NCBI RefSeq assembly: GCF_025370935.1
Contig: NC_133481.1
Location: forward strand, 7,362,902-7,426,901
Source: Choristoneura fumiferana
Taxonomy: Eukaryota; Arthropoda; Insecta; Lepidoptera; Tortricidae
Direction: 5' to 3'
Length of the DNA stretch: 64,000 nucleotides
Below the pieces are notes generated by a model. The model made no database searches, was not told the origin of the DNA, and worked only from the letters and a program-made list of their open reading frames with translations. Both the position numbers and the translations under genes were made by a program. Below, one piece after another: positions 21,201 through 34,800 of the stretch. Each line of letters starts with the position of its first letter. The first letter of the stretch is position 1.

Positions 21201-23032
21201 CTAAAACGTCGTGAAACAGATGCACCATTTTTATCTAGTTACACTAAGAATTTAAAATTATATACAATTTGAAATGTTGAGAACAAACATTGAATATGCC
21301 TTGCACCTTGCACGTGTCCGTCCACTTACATAGTAGGTACGTACAACAAAAGCGTGGACCGACTTGTGCGTGCATAATAGGTACCTACCAAATAAGGTAC
21401 AGAATACTGTTAGTTTTATAGTTTGGCCCTCCGCTATCCGTCAGATAATCAGGTGGCACTAATATTTATATTGATTGTATGTAGTCGTTCTCATCTCTCA
21501 TTTTCCGTAGTCCACGAGCAGTGACGTCATAAGAATTTTCTCATGCATCGAGTATTGATGTTCGTCACAACAGCGCTTCTGGCATTGTATATTGCCTCAA
21601 CTATTTGTATACAGCATTCACGAATGCGTGTAATAAATCATCTATTGCGAGTCAGATAACATCATTCATTACAAATAGCAACTTTACGATAAATAATTTA
21701 CGTCATTCGATTGAACGTTACGCACAATGCGACTTTCAAAGTACCTATTTTCAACGCAGTATAAAATCCGGCACTTCCGAAGCAATAAAAGTTTTAAAGA
21801 TATTCTTGGCCATGGGCTTCATTCCAGTAGATATTTTTAATAATAATAATTATAATTATAGATATAGCTTTTTGTTTATACTCTGTACGTTACTTTTTCG
21901 TCGCAGATATTTATAGGCGCCTGACCTGTTTTACGCATAAACAACCGTACTCGAGTCAGTTAAGTAGGTACTCCAACTATCTATCTTTATTGAGACACAT
22001 TAAATTAAAACAAAGATAAAAAAAACCATACATCTCTAAATAATAGGAAAAAACTGTTCGTTATTTACAGCCGCTAACGGACAAGTTACAAAGTTAAAAC
22101 TACATTAAACTAGACTTAAAAAACACTTAACACATAATACCACTATTATCTACCTGAATTTTGCACTGCTTTTGGTGATAAATAAAGAATATTTGTATTG
22201 TACCTATTGTATAGTAATACCCCCAAATAACCTGTGAAAGTTCCATGAACTTCGGAATACTTTCCAATTTATAATAATAATGGTAATATTTTTTGACAAT
22301 AAGCCGAAAAATCAAAATAAAGTCCCTGATTTCTGAGCTAAGTTGAAACCTGTGTTACAGAAATCAGTGTCTCCCATTTAATTTCCCATGCTATACCTAC
22401 TGAATAAAGAACCAAATTGCTGAGAAAAATATATACCGACGGTTTAAAGGCTAATTGATTCAAGCGCCATTTTGGGCGATATTGAGTTACATAATATGTG
22501 TATACATCATTGGAATCAGCGAATTTTTCCGCGTCGTTTGAGCCGGGTTTTAGGTAAATCCGAGCACTTTTTTTGGCACTTGGCTCCATCAAAAATTTGG
22601 GTAGCATTCCAGTTAACGGGGATTCAGGTGTAGCGAATTTGGTTGTTTATTTCAGTCACAAAAAAACGTTTTTTTTATATTTGTAACTTAAGCCATTTCT
22701 CGACATTTGAATTGTTTTTACTTGATCATATAAAATTAAACATAGGTTGTTCATTAATTTTGCTTTAACCAGAATTTTTAATGCATGTAACTTAAATCAT
22801 TTTGCCTTGAACAATATTTTTCTCACTTGAATTAATCTTACCTGAACTAGTTTAGGAAACAATTTGACTTGTGCTAATTTTCCTTGACCACTTTTTAGTC
22901 TGTTTGTCGCTTGACTCCTTCATATTAGTTTATTATTTATACTAATCCTAAAATAAACCTAAGATTGCTATAAGTGGCTCCGATGCGGTAACGTTTCGTG
23001 TGCTCTGCCTACCCCATCTGGGAATACAGGCG

Positions 23033-23034
23033 TG

Positions 23035-23068
<34 letters not shown>

Positions 23069-23128
23069 ATACTAAATATCGTACTTAAATCGGTTTATTC
23101 TTGAAAGACGATATTTAGTATAAACACA
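23033..23128. repeat. (GT)n microsatellite followed by a 21-bp perfect hairpin
   Basis: A (GT)n run at 23033-23066 runs into an inverted repeat. Arms 23062-23082 and 23108-23128 (TGTGTTTATACTAAATATCG...) match perfectly across a 25-nt loop. Confidence 0.85.
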
Positions 23129-23239
23129 GTAGGTGAACCTAGCAATAAAAAATGGCGCTTAAATTACATGCAAATGAACACAAATCAACACGGGTAGGTA
23201 TTTGAGATTACAACAATTTATTATTAATTATATTTTAAT

Positions 23240-23400
23240 TTGAGTAATTTTTACTTGAACAGTTTACAACTAGGTGAGCGGTTAAATCATTTATCCATGA
23301 ACGGCTTACAACTAGGTGGGCGCTTTAAATCATTTATTCATGAAGAGTTTCTACATAGCGAGCGATTTAAAAAATGTATCCTTGATCTATTAAAGAAGTG
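23240..23400. repeat. Degenerate ~45-48-bp tandem repeat, about three units
   Basis: Units share TTTACAACTAGGTGAGCGGT, then AAATCATTTATCCATGAA. The third unit is more diverged. The flanking 22680-22920 and 23400-23510 carry looser CTTGAA-N-ATTTT words, perhaps the decayed rest of the array. Confidence 0.55.
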
Positions 23401-23944
23401 TAGGTACTTAAACTTAAACCATTTTGCTTTGAACATTATAAATCGTAATCGTGCACTTAGATCTTTCTGCACTGATCAGATAATTGTGCAAAATGGCTCA
23501 AGTTACATCTAACTTCGTAAAAAACAAATTTTATTTGTTTTATACGTATCAAAAATTATCAATTTTTAAGTCTTTAAAACACTCTCCTGTAAAGTTTTAA
23601 AAATGGTGCTTGAATCAAATAGCCTTTTAACCGTCGTAACCTAACTCGATTTGGCTTTAAGGGACTCGGAAGTTTAATCCAGGTTAACTGGTTACCCAGG
23701 GAAAAATGGACAAAACCACGAATTTTTTTTAACAATTGGCCATTAACGGCTTACCATAAATCTAAGGGAGTGGTTGTGCGATACTAAGCTATATTTTAAC
23801 TAACAGTATAATTCCTCTGTATATACGTTTATGAGAAAACATTGATGCTTAATTTTAAGTTGAGTGATGAATTAGTATAAAACAAGGCATTTTACGGGGC
23901 TAAGGTACTTTTCGTATACTGAGATGTGCAGTAATAAGATTTTT

Positions 23945-24060
23945 CAAGTACAATAAACTGATCACTGCAGAACACAGGCCTCCTCTCAGAATGAGAGGTC
24001 TTGTGCCGTAGTTCTTTCGCGAGCCCAATGCCGATTGGGAACTACGCTACGAGTACCTAC
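23945..24060 (-). repeat. Fragment of tRNA-derived SINE (family of 35034)
   Basis: CACTGCAGAACACAGGCCTC, CTCTCAGAATGAGAGG and GCCGATTGGGAACT match the fuller copy. The head is missing. Confidence 0.65.
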
Positions 24061-26857
24061 TCCTAGTGAAAGGTGCAGATGAGACCAAAGGTCTAACTCA
24101 ATGCTTAGCCTATTCGTTCTAGCCCTGTAAATACTATTCCGAAAATAGAGATAAAAGAAGCGAATTTCGATTCCCAGAATTGATTAATCTTAAAAACTCT
24201 GTTTCAAGCTTGACTGGAAATAAATACACTGGGATGAAAAAAGTGCTTGGTGCTTGAATGTATTTCACTGCGCACGCTGTGGCTCGGCTTTTGTTTCGAG
24301 TTCTATATAGCCGGATAGAGGGAAAGTTCTATACACCTTTTTCATTTCCATCAACTTCGACATATTTCTTGGTACACACATATAAACAAATCGCTAAATC
24401 ATTATTTTTTTGTTCTAATGGAAAAAAAACTTTTTCAACCTTAGTAATTGTTAGTGCGAAAGTATCATTTCAGTAGCATTTTATCGCCAAATAGTACCTA
24501 TGCGACTGCAATCATTTTTCGATTACGTCTCACAAACAATTGCAATTGCAAACAATTAGGTAACGCTCACAATCTCAGTGAAACGGATATGGCCGCTAAT
24601 TCGTCATTAATTTTAAGCTCATCTTAGCCTTTGTAGTCGGTTTTGTACTCCAAAGTAAATGCAATAACATTAACATGACACGTAAAAGTCAAATAAATCA
24701 AACCGAAGGCTGTATTAAACAAACTCACGTCTTCAATCTGCTTGTTGGCGGAATTTAAAAAGCATTATATGATGACGGAAATTAGGAAGCTAATAGTTAC
24801 ACTGGTTAACCATGCATATTGATTAAATTTAATCGCTGATTATCTTTTGAACAGTGCGAGTTGTGAAACTAGTGTAATTTGAACTGTAAAAGATTCTGAA
24901 AGTTAATTTGATTTTTCAAATTGCCTATCAAATATATATTATAGCTTTTACTTATTTTTAATATTATTTTTACGAAACAGTCGCTTTGTGGTACGGTATT
25001 AAAATTCAGGACCAACACTGCCAAACTTAAACATAATTTTCAACAATTCTGAAGTTCAAATTGCTCAATGGAACCGATCTTAACTTAAATTAATCTTTCC
25101 CAAGATTCAACTACCTACCATAAATCTACCTACGGACGTATTTTTGGAAAGTTCTTTCAAAGCTTCCACACGTTAATTATAAATTTAACTTAAATCTGAT
25201 TGGAGGATGTCTGTATTTTCTACTGTACAATCGAGAAAGATACGCCTTTGGGAGAAATATTTCGCATTTGGAGTCTGGTCACCAAAATAGCTACGGCCAG
25301 TCAATAGCAAAGTTTAGTGGAAGTCGTGACCAATCCTCCAGTTCGGTTATTAATGGACGTCTGGAATAATCTGTCGTTCCGATAAGACATCTCGTTTATT
25401 TATACCTACACTCCACTTCCAATGGAAGATATTATGTATAATTACTCATTTGTTTATATTAAACGCTATGTCCACGCGGGTTGTTTTAATACAACTATAA
25501 TAGCTTTACTTTTACTTAAGGTACCTTTCTACGTAGGTTTGTAATCAAACCTTTAATCGCCGACAAACGATTAATCGAATATCACTTCAAAGACAATGTT
25601 CTATAAATTTTCATTTCATCGACAGTTCATTTCGGCGAGTCGACACAAGTAATTTCAAGTAACGGATTATTTATTAGTAGATGTGTCACTTCGTCGATGA
25701 ATTATATTGCGGAAGTTCGTTTCATAATTTATGGTTTTATAGTAGATTGTACATCAAGAGGAGAAATCACTGTATTATGTCACGGGCGCGATATTGAATC
25801 CAGAGCGTAACGAAGGACTCCAGATTTAACTAATTTATTGAATCAGGCGCTACTTTGCGGAGGTCCATATCAATTAACTAAAAGAATTTCATTGCTCACC
25901 CTCACCCGCGACCTTATGATAGCAAGGTTTATGCAAAATATGCGTGTTCATGCAGTTCCTCCACCTCCACACTGTAAAACACACACAAATAAGACAATAA
26001 ATATGTACTCTGTGACAATAAGAATAAGTCCGCCTTTGTACTTAACACTTTACTTTTATTAATGTAACCTTTTTGTTTTTCCTATTTGTACAATAAAGAG
26101 TATAAACAAACAAACAAACAAACAAATCACACAAACCGATCTATCACCACCACCACACTACACTGACGCGTTTCGAACTCAACCAGAGCTCATCTTCAGA
26201 GCAACACAACCGTACACCATGCTACCAGATGTTAGACTAACAAACCACAACAAACGTTTTAATTTGTCACTGTAACTTCCTTATTTTACCCACCTATATT
26301 TTTCCCAAACAAAACAAACTACCCACAAAATATTAATAAATTTTAATCGTCATATAAACCTACCTTGAATTTCTTTGAATTTTTATTTATTAACTGTTAA
26401 CACGTTCGGCCCCGGCAACTCAAACTAGAAAGGGAACGGAGAGTCACAGACGTTATGTCGCTGGGGCCGAATATGTTAAGGGGTGTTAACTGTTATTGCT
26501 GAAATTAGGACCTAGTCGTAGTACGAGTAAGGGAGAAGATACTAAATTTACCTGTTTATTAATAATATACCCCATACCGTTGTACCTAATTATCTCCATG
26601 CATTCCAGAACATCGAAACGAAACGAAAAAACGAACCTGTTCGAAACGAAGCTATTCTATAGCTTTGGGATGTATTTTGACTAAGAATGGTATCCTGCGT
26701 CTGATGGTTTAGGCGTTTTTTTAGTTTTTATACTATAGGTATTACGACAGGATAAAAACGAGCAAGCGGGTCGCCTGATGGTAAGTGAGCACCATCATCC
26801 AAAACTCGCTAAACCAGAGATTGTCTAGCCTTAACAGTTGAGACCCCCATGTACTTA
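24060..26857. other. No gene supported
   Basis: AT-rich intergenic DNA. At 26090-26125 the phrase TTTGTACAATAAAGAGTATAAACAAAC recurs at 8377-8405, suggesting the 3' end of a shared retroelement. At about 26745-26820 a LINE/SINE-like tail (ACGAGCAAGCGGGTCGCC) lies inverted. Confidence 0.4.
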
Positions 26858-27403
26858 AAAAAAGCGGCCAAGTGCGAGTCGGACTCGCCCATGAAGGTTT
26901 CTGTGGCAGCAAGTAACATAAAATAAAAGTTTCCTTTACTTTACGATTTATGACGAATTATAAAAAACTACTTACTAGATCTCGTTCAAACCTACATCAT
27001 ATCATATATTTTTTTTAGTTTTATCATTCTCTTATTTTAGAAATTCCAGGGGGGGACACACATTTTACCACTTTGGAAGTGTCTCTCGATTCAGTTTAGA
27101 AAAAAATATATTAGAAACCTCAATATCATTTTTGAAGACCTATCCATAAATACCCCATACGTATGGGTTTGATGAAAAAAAAAATTTCGAGTTTCAGTTT
27201 TAAGTATACCCCCAAAATTTATTGTTTTTTTTTCTATTTTTGTGTAAAAAACTTAATGCGGTTTACAGAATACATCTACTTACCAAGTTTCAACAGTATG
27301 GTTCTTAAAGTTTTGGAAAAAAGTGGCTGTGACTACGGACGGACAGACATGACGAATCCATAAGGGTTCCGTTTTTTGTCATTTGGCTGCGGAACCCTAA
27401 AAA
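26858..27403 (+). repeat. Dispersed repeat, GGTTCCG-hairpin family, copy 2
   Basis: Starts GCGGCCAAGTGCGAGTCGG and ends GGTTCCGTTTTTTGTCATTT then GGCTGCGGAACCCTAAAAA. It is followed directly by a truncated SINE head (27405-27460). Confidence 0.75.
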
Positions 27404-27474
27404 GCCGTGTTAGCCTAGTTCTTTGACCTATGGCTTCTCAAGCAGAGGGTCCGAGCCTGGGCTCCTGCTTTTTA

Positions 27475-27820
27475 ACCCCCGACGCAAAAAGAGGGGTGTT
27501 CTAAGTTTTCCCGCTATGTGTGTCTGTCTGTCTGTGGCACCGTAGTTCTTAAACGGGTGGACCGATTTGAATGCGGTTTTTTATTTAAAATCAGATTTCT
27601 AGCGATGGTTCTTAGACATATTTTATAAATTTTTTTGAGATATTTGAACTTCAAGTGACAAAGTCGGGGTTTTCCAACTTTTTATTGGTTAGGTTATTTC
27701 TCAGGGTCTCAAACTGTCTCTATAGTTACCAAGATTCATCTCGATCGGTTGAGCACTCTAAGCTTGAAAGTGTAACAAATAAAGGAACACACTTTCGCAT
27801 TTATAATATTAGTACCTAAG
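27475..27820 (+). repeat. Dispersed repeat, CCCCCGACGCAAAAAG family
   Basis: It starts CCCCCGACGCAAAAAGAGGG and passes through GTCTGTCTGTCTGTGGCAC, AACGGGTGGACCGATTTGAA and ACAAAGTCGGGG. The inverted copy at 63540-63775 has the same blocks. Confidence 0.75.
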
Positions 27821-28280
27821 GATAGTAACGTAAGGATGACGTGAAGTTATCGATTTCGACAACAAAAGAATTAGCTACTTATTTTCTATTATATGTATTT
27901 GTACTACCTTGCTACGTTTTACAACTGAAGCTTACACTTATTTTTTTGCTTATGTGAACACTTTTTGCGATAAATACAGTACAATAACCTAAAGGAGTTA
28001 TTTTATTTAGAATTAATTATCTTCATTTAGCTTTGACTAGCTTACAACCCGTTTTTGGTACATTTATTTGAGTTAAACGAACACTTTTAAAAAAACCAAC
28101 AGGTAAGTATCCACAAGTAGGATATAAATAGGTAGGTACTTATCAAGACCGAGGATCAATTAACCCAAGTTTAATTACAATCACAGAAATGAATCCGTCG
28201 AAAGAAGAGAGTTGTTAATGGTATCTGATTTCTTGTTTGTTTAAAACTTGACTTGTCTGTCCTTAGATACAAATTAACGC

Positions 28281-28485
28281 ACGTAAAAAGAGCTCCTGGC
28301 GATATACCTGCGCAGTGAGCGAAATTCGGACCAAACTGGCGGCGGAGCAGTGGGGGACGCGGGAGGAGGCGTAGGAGCCAATGAGGAAGGTAGGAGCGCG
28401 CGCGCGGCCGTCACGCCATTGGCTTGTTAGTTGACAGATGCACAAACGTATCCCCTCCACTAGCCACCCAGAGCTCTTTTTACGT
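28281..28485. mobile_element. GC-rich 205-bp inverted-repeat element
   Basis: The ends are ACGTAAAAAGAGCTC and its reverse complement (15 bp perfect). The interior is much richer in G+C than the surroundings (GCGCGCGCGCGGCCGTCACG). It lies just past the 3' end of the GPCR gene. ACGT words flank both ends. Confidence 0.7.
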
Positions 28486-28701
28486 ACGTTGACTTGTACA
28501 AGAATTATTTTCAGTACCTTAGTGATGATAAAAATAATTATCTACTTATTATATTCCACATATTCTGGTGCCTTTTTAGAAAAAGAAATGCCTGCGAATC
28601 TTTTATATCAATGTAAGTACTCGTAAATTTTGCGCCCCCGTTTTGTAAAAACAATTCTATTTCTCCCTTGGTTAAGTCGTTTATGCTCGTACTTTTGTAT
28701 T

Positions 28702-31700
28702 TTAAGTGTTTTGCAGATTAATTCCTTTCAGTGGAAATTCGCTGCACTGTACTGTCATACGCGTTGAAGGGATGTAGGAGTGCGTCCAAGACTTCCGGCC
28801 CTTCAGTAGATCCTGAAAAGTAACACGAAGCTCAGTTATTTAAATGTTATAATTGACGGAGTATGGTGGTAGGTAGGAAGAAGAGCCATACTTGTTAGTT
28901 GATTTTGACCAAACTTTACAAAAACACACTAGAAAGTCTCGTTGGTACTCTTTAAACATTATGTAGCTGTCAATAAAAGTCTAAACATTTATGTGCTCGA
29001 CCTGACTACCATAGAAAATGCTACTTACTCGTTTGGTTTAAATTATATGTATGTTTTTGGCAATGTAGTTTATGTTAGCTGAATGCTCACGTTTTTTATT
29101 AGAACCTTCTTTAAGTCTCCTTACCTACTAACAAGTAGTTAATATTTACCTACAAAGCAAAATTTTCGTCGTTGCTTTAACCACTTTTGTTTAAAGGACT
29201 GTTGCCGTAGGTACATTTATCTCACACTGGTCCCTTTTTTATTTACAAGTTTTTATTTAACTTGGCCTGTTTATTTGTTTGTTTGGTTCAAATCTTGGAA
29301 GCTAAATTTGACCCACTTCCAATGGTTTGATTGACTTGAAATTTGGCATACTTATGTAAATCTGGTGACAATACAATAATCTGGTAGTGAAATTCTGGTA
29401 GTCCGGTTAGGATCGTCTCCGCGGAACGGAACTCCTCAACGGTTAATGGCATCGACTTGAAATTTGGTACGGAAATGTAGTTTGGATGGCGATGCAAGCA
29501 CAGTCAACAAAAAAGCTAGTATTAAAAATGTAATTAATAACAAAAACTTATTGATTTGCCTGTTGGTATCTAATTTCTATAACCATTTTTATTCATGTAG
29601 GTACCTAAATGTTGCTCTAACATCCCTTTCTGGGTTGTAATAGACTTACCTTAAATGCTCGCGAAAACTTCCGAGACATAAGGCTGTACAGAATTGGATT
29701 AACAGCCGTGTAGATGTATGCATTAACCAAGCACAGGTAGCGTAAAATGCGCCAAGCCTGGAAGTGAAATGTGTAATGTTGTTTATCTTCACGGACCGAC
29801 TTTCATAGAGGAGTCGTTGCGAGAGTTTATCTACAGTGTTAAGGGGATCCCATGCCCCAATGACCTTCGATCTAAATTCCTTAGTTTTCTAATGTTTTTT
29901 GTAGCTTATTATATTAACAACAACGGCTTTAAGCAATATAGTATCCCATATTTACTTCAAAGTTCACTGTCTTCGAGATATTTGGCATCAAAGTTGAACA
30001 ATTTTATGCCAAAAAACTGGTTTTCTGGCCATAACTTTTTTGTTAATTAGTTTCAAATGAAAACCCTCGACACGTTTTTAGGGACGTCAAAGACGAACCC
30101 AAATATATAGATTTCGTATATGTTAGATCGTTCACGTCAATAGAGATACGGAATAAGTGTTTTTTTATACAATATTTCAAAAAATCATACAAAATTAAGT
30201 ATTCATCAAAAGATTTAGACAAAAATGGAGATAAAAGATTCAAGAACCGGTAGCCGTTTGACTTATAATTCTATCAAAGATGAATTCTAACACGAAACCG
30301 ACGAAAACCTCTGGTAGCCACCTTAAGGATGTACGTGCTAATACAAGATTTGTATTATATGTTTTGTGAGTCAGGCTAAAAGGATTTCGATCCCGATACT
30401 GACTGCTAGCGCTATAATTCTATCTGTAGTGCAAAAGGTGGAGATACGATTCTAAACTTGTCAAAAATCGACGAAAACCTCTGGTAGCCCCTTAAGGATG
30501 TACGTGCTAATAGAAGATTTATTATACGTTGTCGTCGGCTGGTTTTCCCTATACTGCTGCACCGCAAAAAATATTTTACTAAATTAATTTAAATTAAACG
30601 GCATATTCATTTGGTATACAATCACTCAATTTATTATAATTTTATATCTTTTTCAGAATAAAGTATAAAAAAGCTCAGTGGAAAGCACACAAATTAAATA
30701 ATCCACATTTTAATTGAATGCTAATAAGGATGGCGTTTGTTGTTTACGAACGAATTAGAGTAGAAGGGCATGAAAGGGAATATTAAATTTTTCACAAAAA
30801 AGTGTTCCCTTTGTTTTTTTTTTCTATTTTGGAAGCACAGTCACAATCGAAAGCACAATCGATTCCGATGGTTTAAAAAATGTCCCAATCAAAAATGACA
30901 ATAAAGTTTTGTAACGTTTTTTTTCATACACTCGGTATGGGGCGTCACAAAACTGACTCAAAATTTGTATGAAAAAATTAAATACATTTGAAAGAATGTA
31001 CCTTTTCTTTCAAAATGTATTTAATTTTTTCATTTTTTTTCGGTTTTTGTGAAAACGCCCAAAAATGAAATTCATGCGGAAAAATCAATCAATGATCTTT
31101 GTCACTTACTACATCAATGTTTCTACATTCAACTATACTGAACTAAGACATACACAAAATCATCGTGTGAAATGACGTCGATTTCCACAGGCCAATGGTT
31201 TACATTACAACCGATAGTTTGTTTGTTTTCTCATCGCTGTTTGTGTTGTTAAACTAGAAAATCCTCGGGGACTCGTAATTTGCTAGTAATAAATGGGAAA
31301 ACCTATACTCAGTGATGCGGTATTGGTTTATTTGTACGTAAACATAAATTATCTACTTATATGAGTAGATGTAGGATAGGTATATCGTATTGCGCGTGTA
31401 ATTCGAGGATACGCGAGCGCTCAAACTTTTTGATTACCTATTATTTCTCAACATTACGAAGGGTAGGTTCATCATTAAGCTTTTTACTTATGTAAATTTA
31501 TGCGAAGTAAATATTATATATATAGATATTTGGGTGAGGTTCAAGCATTTCAACCGCCGTATCTTGTTACGAACATAACCCATATCAGAGGACATCATCA
31601 TCATCATACCAGTCGTAGGACGGCCATGGTTGGACATAGGTCTTTTAGACCTCCAGTTGCTTCGGTTCGGTAACAATAATTAGGAACTTATACTAAGGAA

Positions 31701-31729
31701 ACTATACCTAGTTTCCTAATTAAAAAACT

Positions 31730-31811
<82 letters not shown>

Positions 31812-34800
31812 TGTGTGTGTGAGTGTGTTTGTGAGTGTTTCCTTGTGTGCTTGCACATGTGAATATCTAACTTTACATTTTAAGAACAAAACTACTTATG
31901 CATAAGTACATACAAAACAATAGTAGGAGCTATCAGTCAAGTTAATATATCAGAATTCAGTTCATAAGAATTTCTTCAGTTTCACTGTAGGTGAGATCCA
32001 TTATATAACTAACTAGCGCCTTTTTACATTAAAACTGGTTTAAAGGGTAAATTTGTATTTTCGTGTTGATTACATTATACATGTGCGGTGATTGTATACA
32101 GTACTGTCTGCTTGCAAACACAGATTTAAAAGAGGGGACAGGCGCCACAGAGATGACTCTACTACGCTTGGTAGTCTGAGGTTTGAAAATTAGGTTGTTA
32201 TGTACTTTAAGGGTTTAACTACGTAATCCGTCCATCTCGTTGGTGGACGCCCTACGCTGTGCTTGCCGATCCGAGGTCGCCATTCGAGAACTTTTCGGCC
32301 TTAATGGTTATTTGTTCTCCATTCTATATGGCCTGCCCAATGCAGCAGCGGAAATTAGCGTCACTAAAATAAAGTGGCCAGCGAAGAGTGCCCACGCATT
32401 ATTTAACGAGACTTTAATCTGGTATCATTTTTGATACGGTCAAAATTGACACAGTCATTCTAGCCCGGCTTAGATAATTTTGATACTTCTGCTATAAGAA
32501 ATAATTAAAATATTTTTGGCGTAATTCAACCTCCTACGCTCCTACTATCCTCAAAATGCAAAATATTATAAGATTATGTTAGAATTAAAATTTTAGAAGA
32601 TACATTAAATACCAATCTAGTCAAAATGGTCCAAAAAGCGTCTGGACTGTACGTAAATCATCAACTTTCACACATTAGGTACCACATAAATTTTGATGCT
32701 GTTGAAGCTGAATAGTCCTGCCGAGTATAATTTAATAGGTATCTGGAAAATTTAAATAAAATCTAAGTATCAACATCGTTTAGTCAGTTGTCAGCCTCAT
32801 TTTATTTAAATTTGCCGCAGTTTCTCGTGGAGAGCTTTCACTGGCCAGAGTCTACATTATAATGTAGGTACAGTCAAGGGCAAAGATATCGACACGACCA
32901 CAGTTAAAAAAATATGTATACACGACTTTATGCACTTAACATTAAGACCGTGTGTACATATTTTTGCAACTTTGGCCGTGTCGATATCTTTGCCATTGAC
33001 TGTACATCATCATAAAAAATATCCACGAGTAATTTCTATGAACTAAAATCACCAATTGCTGCTCTGTGGTCACACACACTACACCAACCACGGTGGTGAA
33101 TGGTTTTAGCCTCCGGTTTTAGCTCATTCATACTTAGACATATTAGTCGATTTTCCAAGCGCACAAGATACGATGGTTAAAATGATTCTGACCCTTGTTT
33201 ATGTACTTACGCTTTGATAATATATCCATTTATGTTTAGGAGCCACGATCATCAGCCTGAGCAAAAAATACGGGAACCAGCAAAAGAAAAATGTTGCCGC
33301 AACTGCCGCTGAAAAAGGACGATTTTGTTAAGAAAGATTTTGTGTTCCTAGCTTGTCAAAATTGAATCTAATCGATCACCATCAGGAGTCGGCAACTTTT
33401 TAAAACGGAAGTGTAAAAAATTGCAATTTACAAAATATTACTGCTTTCAAAGAGCCACATATGTTTTAAAATAAAAACAGCTTACGTAAATTCAGTTTTA
33501 AATTTAATATAAATGGCTGAAAGATAGACATAGTACCTACTCTTATGAATGATCGAAATCCAAAAGCTTAATGGTTACTTGACCTGAAATGTATATATCA
33601 GAACTAAATTATTGTTATTATTATTTTAAAAGTTATGACGGTGGAAGCATTATACACTTCCACTGAACGTAGATATAGTTTAGATATAGTTAGTGTTTAG
33701 TTTTGTAACTAAGGGACCCCATACATCCCTGTATTATCATTATTTATTTTGTTGTATTTTTTTTCTTTAATTGTATACTATGGTTTTCAATTATTTTATT
33801 TGTAACTATATTATTGTGAAAAAATGACTTTCTGCCAAGTTTCTTGCGGCGCATTCTTTTTGGCAATGATGGTCTTTCCGAAAGCGCAGGTAGTTTAAAA
33901 AAATACGTGTAAAAGTGCCCCTTGCGGCCTATTTACTGAATAAATGATTTGAATTTGAATTTGAATGACTCACAACATCAGTTTTCAGTTCTCAAAAAAG
34001 TACACTAAGTACACTATTACACATTGTCAATCTTGCATGGCGTTTAGTAAGTGGCTGTAAAACGACAAAGTATGACAGTTCACAGCTACTTTTGATGCTG
34101 ACTGCACCAGACAGAACTAAGTATTACTGCGTATACGTGTACCAGAATCTGATGGCATTTTTAAAAGTAAAAAAATAGTAATTTTCATATGGCAACTGTC
34201 AACTGGCAGCTATGTCAAATCATTTGTTTACCGTTGCTTATATTTTGTAATTCCTCTTTAACGATTTCTATCTGGTAAAAATGTCGAGAAAACCGCTCGG
34301 ATTTCAAGCGAGGAATATTGTATACAATGTGTATACAATAAATTATTGTATACAATACGCGAAGTAGGAGGTGTAAATCAAACGCAATCTTCGATTTTAA
34401 AGCGTGTCGTGGAGTTGACTGATAAGTTGAAACGAACTGTTTTGATACTTTTAGGTTTAGCTATATTTTGTCTTAGATAAATGCTACTTAATACAGGGGT
34501 TCCCAACACTACCATACGCTGAACTATAACTGAGCGAAAATGTTGTCAACATGTAGAGAAAATTGAAAAAGATTTCATAGAGCAAGACGAAATAATTGAA
34601 ATGTTTAAAGAGCGGTTTATTATAAATACTTCTCTCTCTTCATCGTCCTCGGCAGATGAAGAAAAATAAATGCAAGTGGAATCTTTGGAATATTTTTCTA
34701 GTTCTGGATGAGATTTCAAGTTATTTTTTACACTCATACTTAATTATATAAATTTGTGAGAAAGAATGGTGTGTTTATTATTTTATTTGTGAGCAATAAT

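Noticed and set aside
21605..21916. 103-codon + frame
   Set aside because: Asparagine/serine-rich AT-biased translation with no motif or conserved neighbour.
22338..22607. 89-codon minus frame
   Set aside because: Overlaps a dispersed repeat shared with 12790-12930 and has no recognisable motif.
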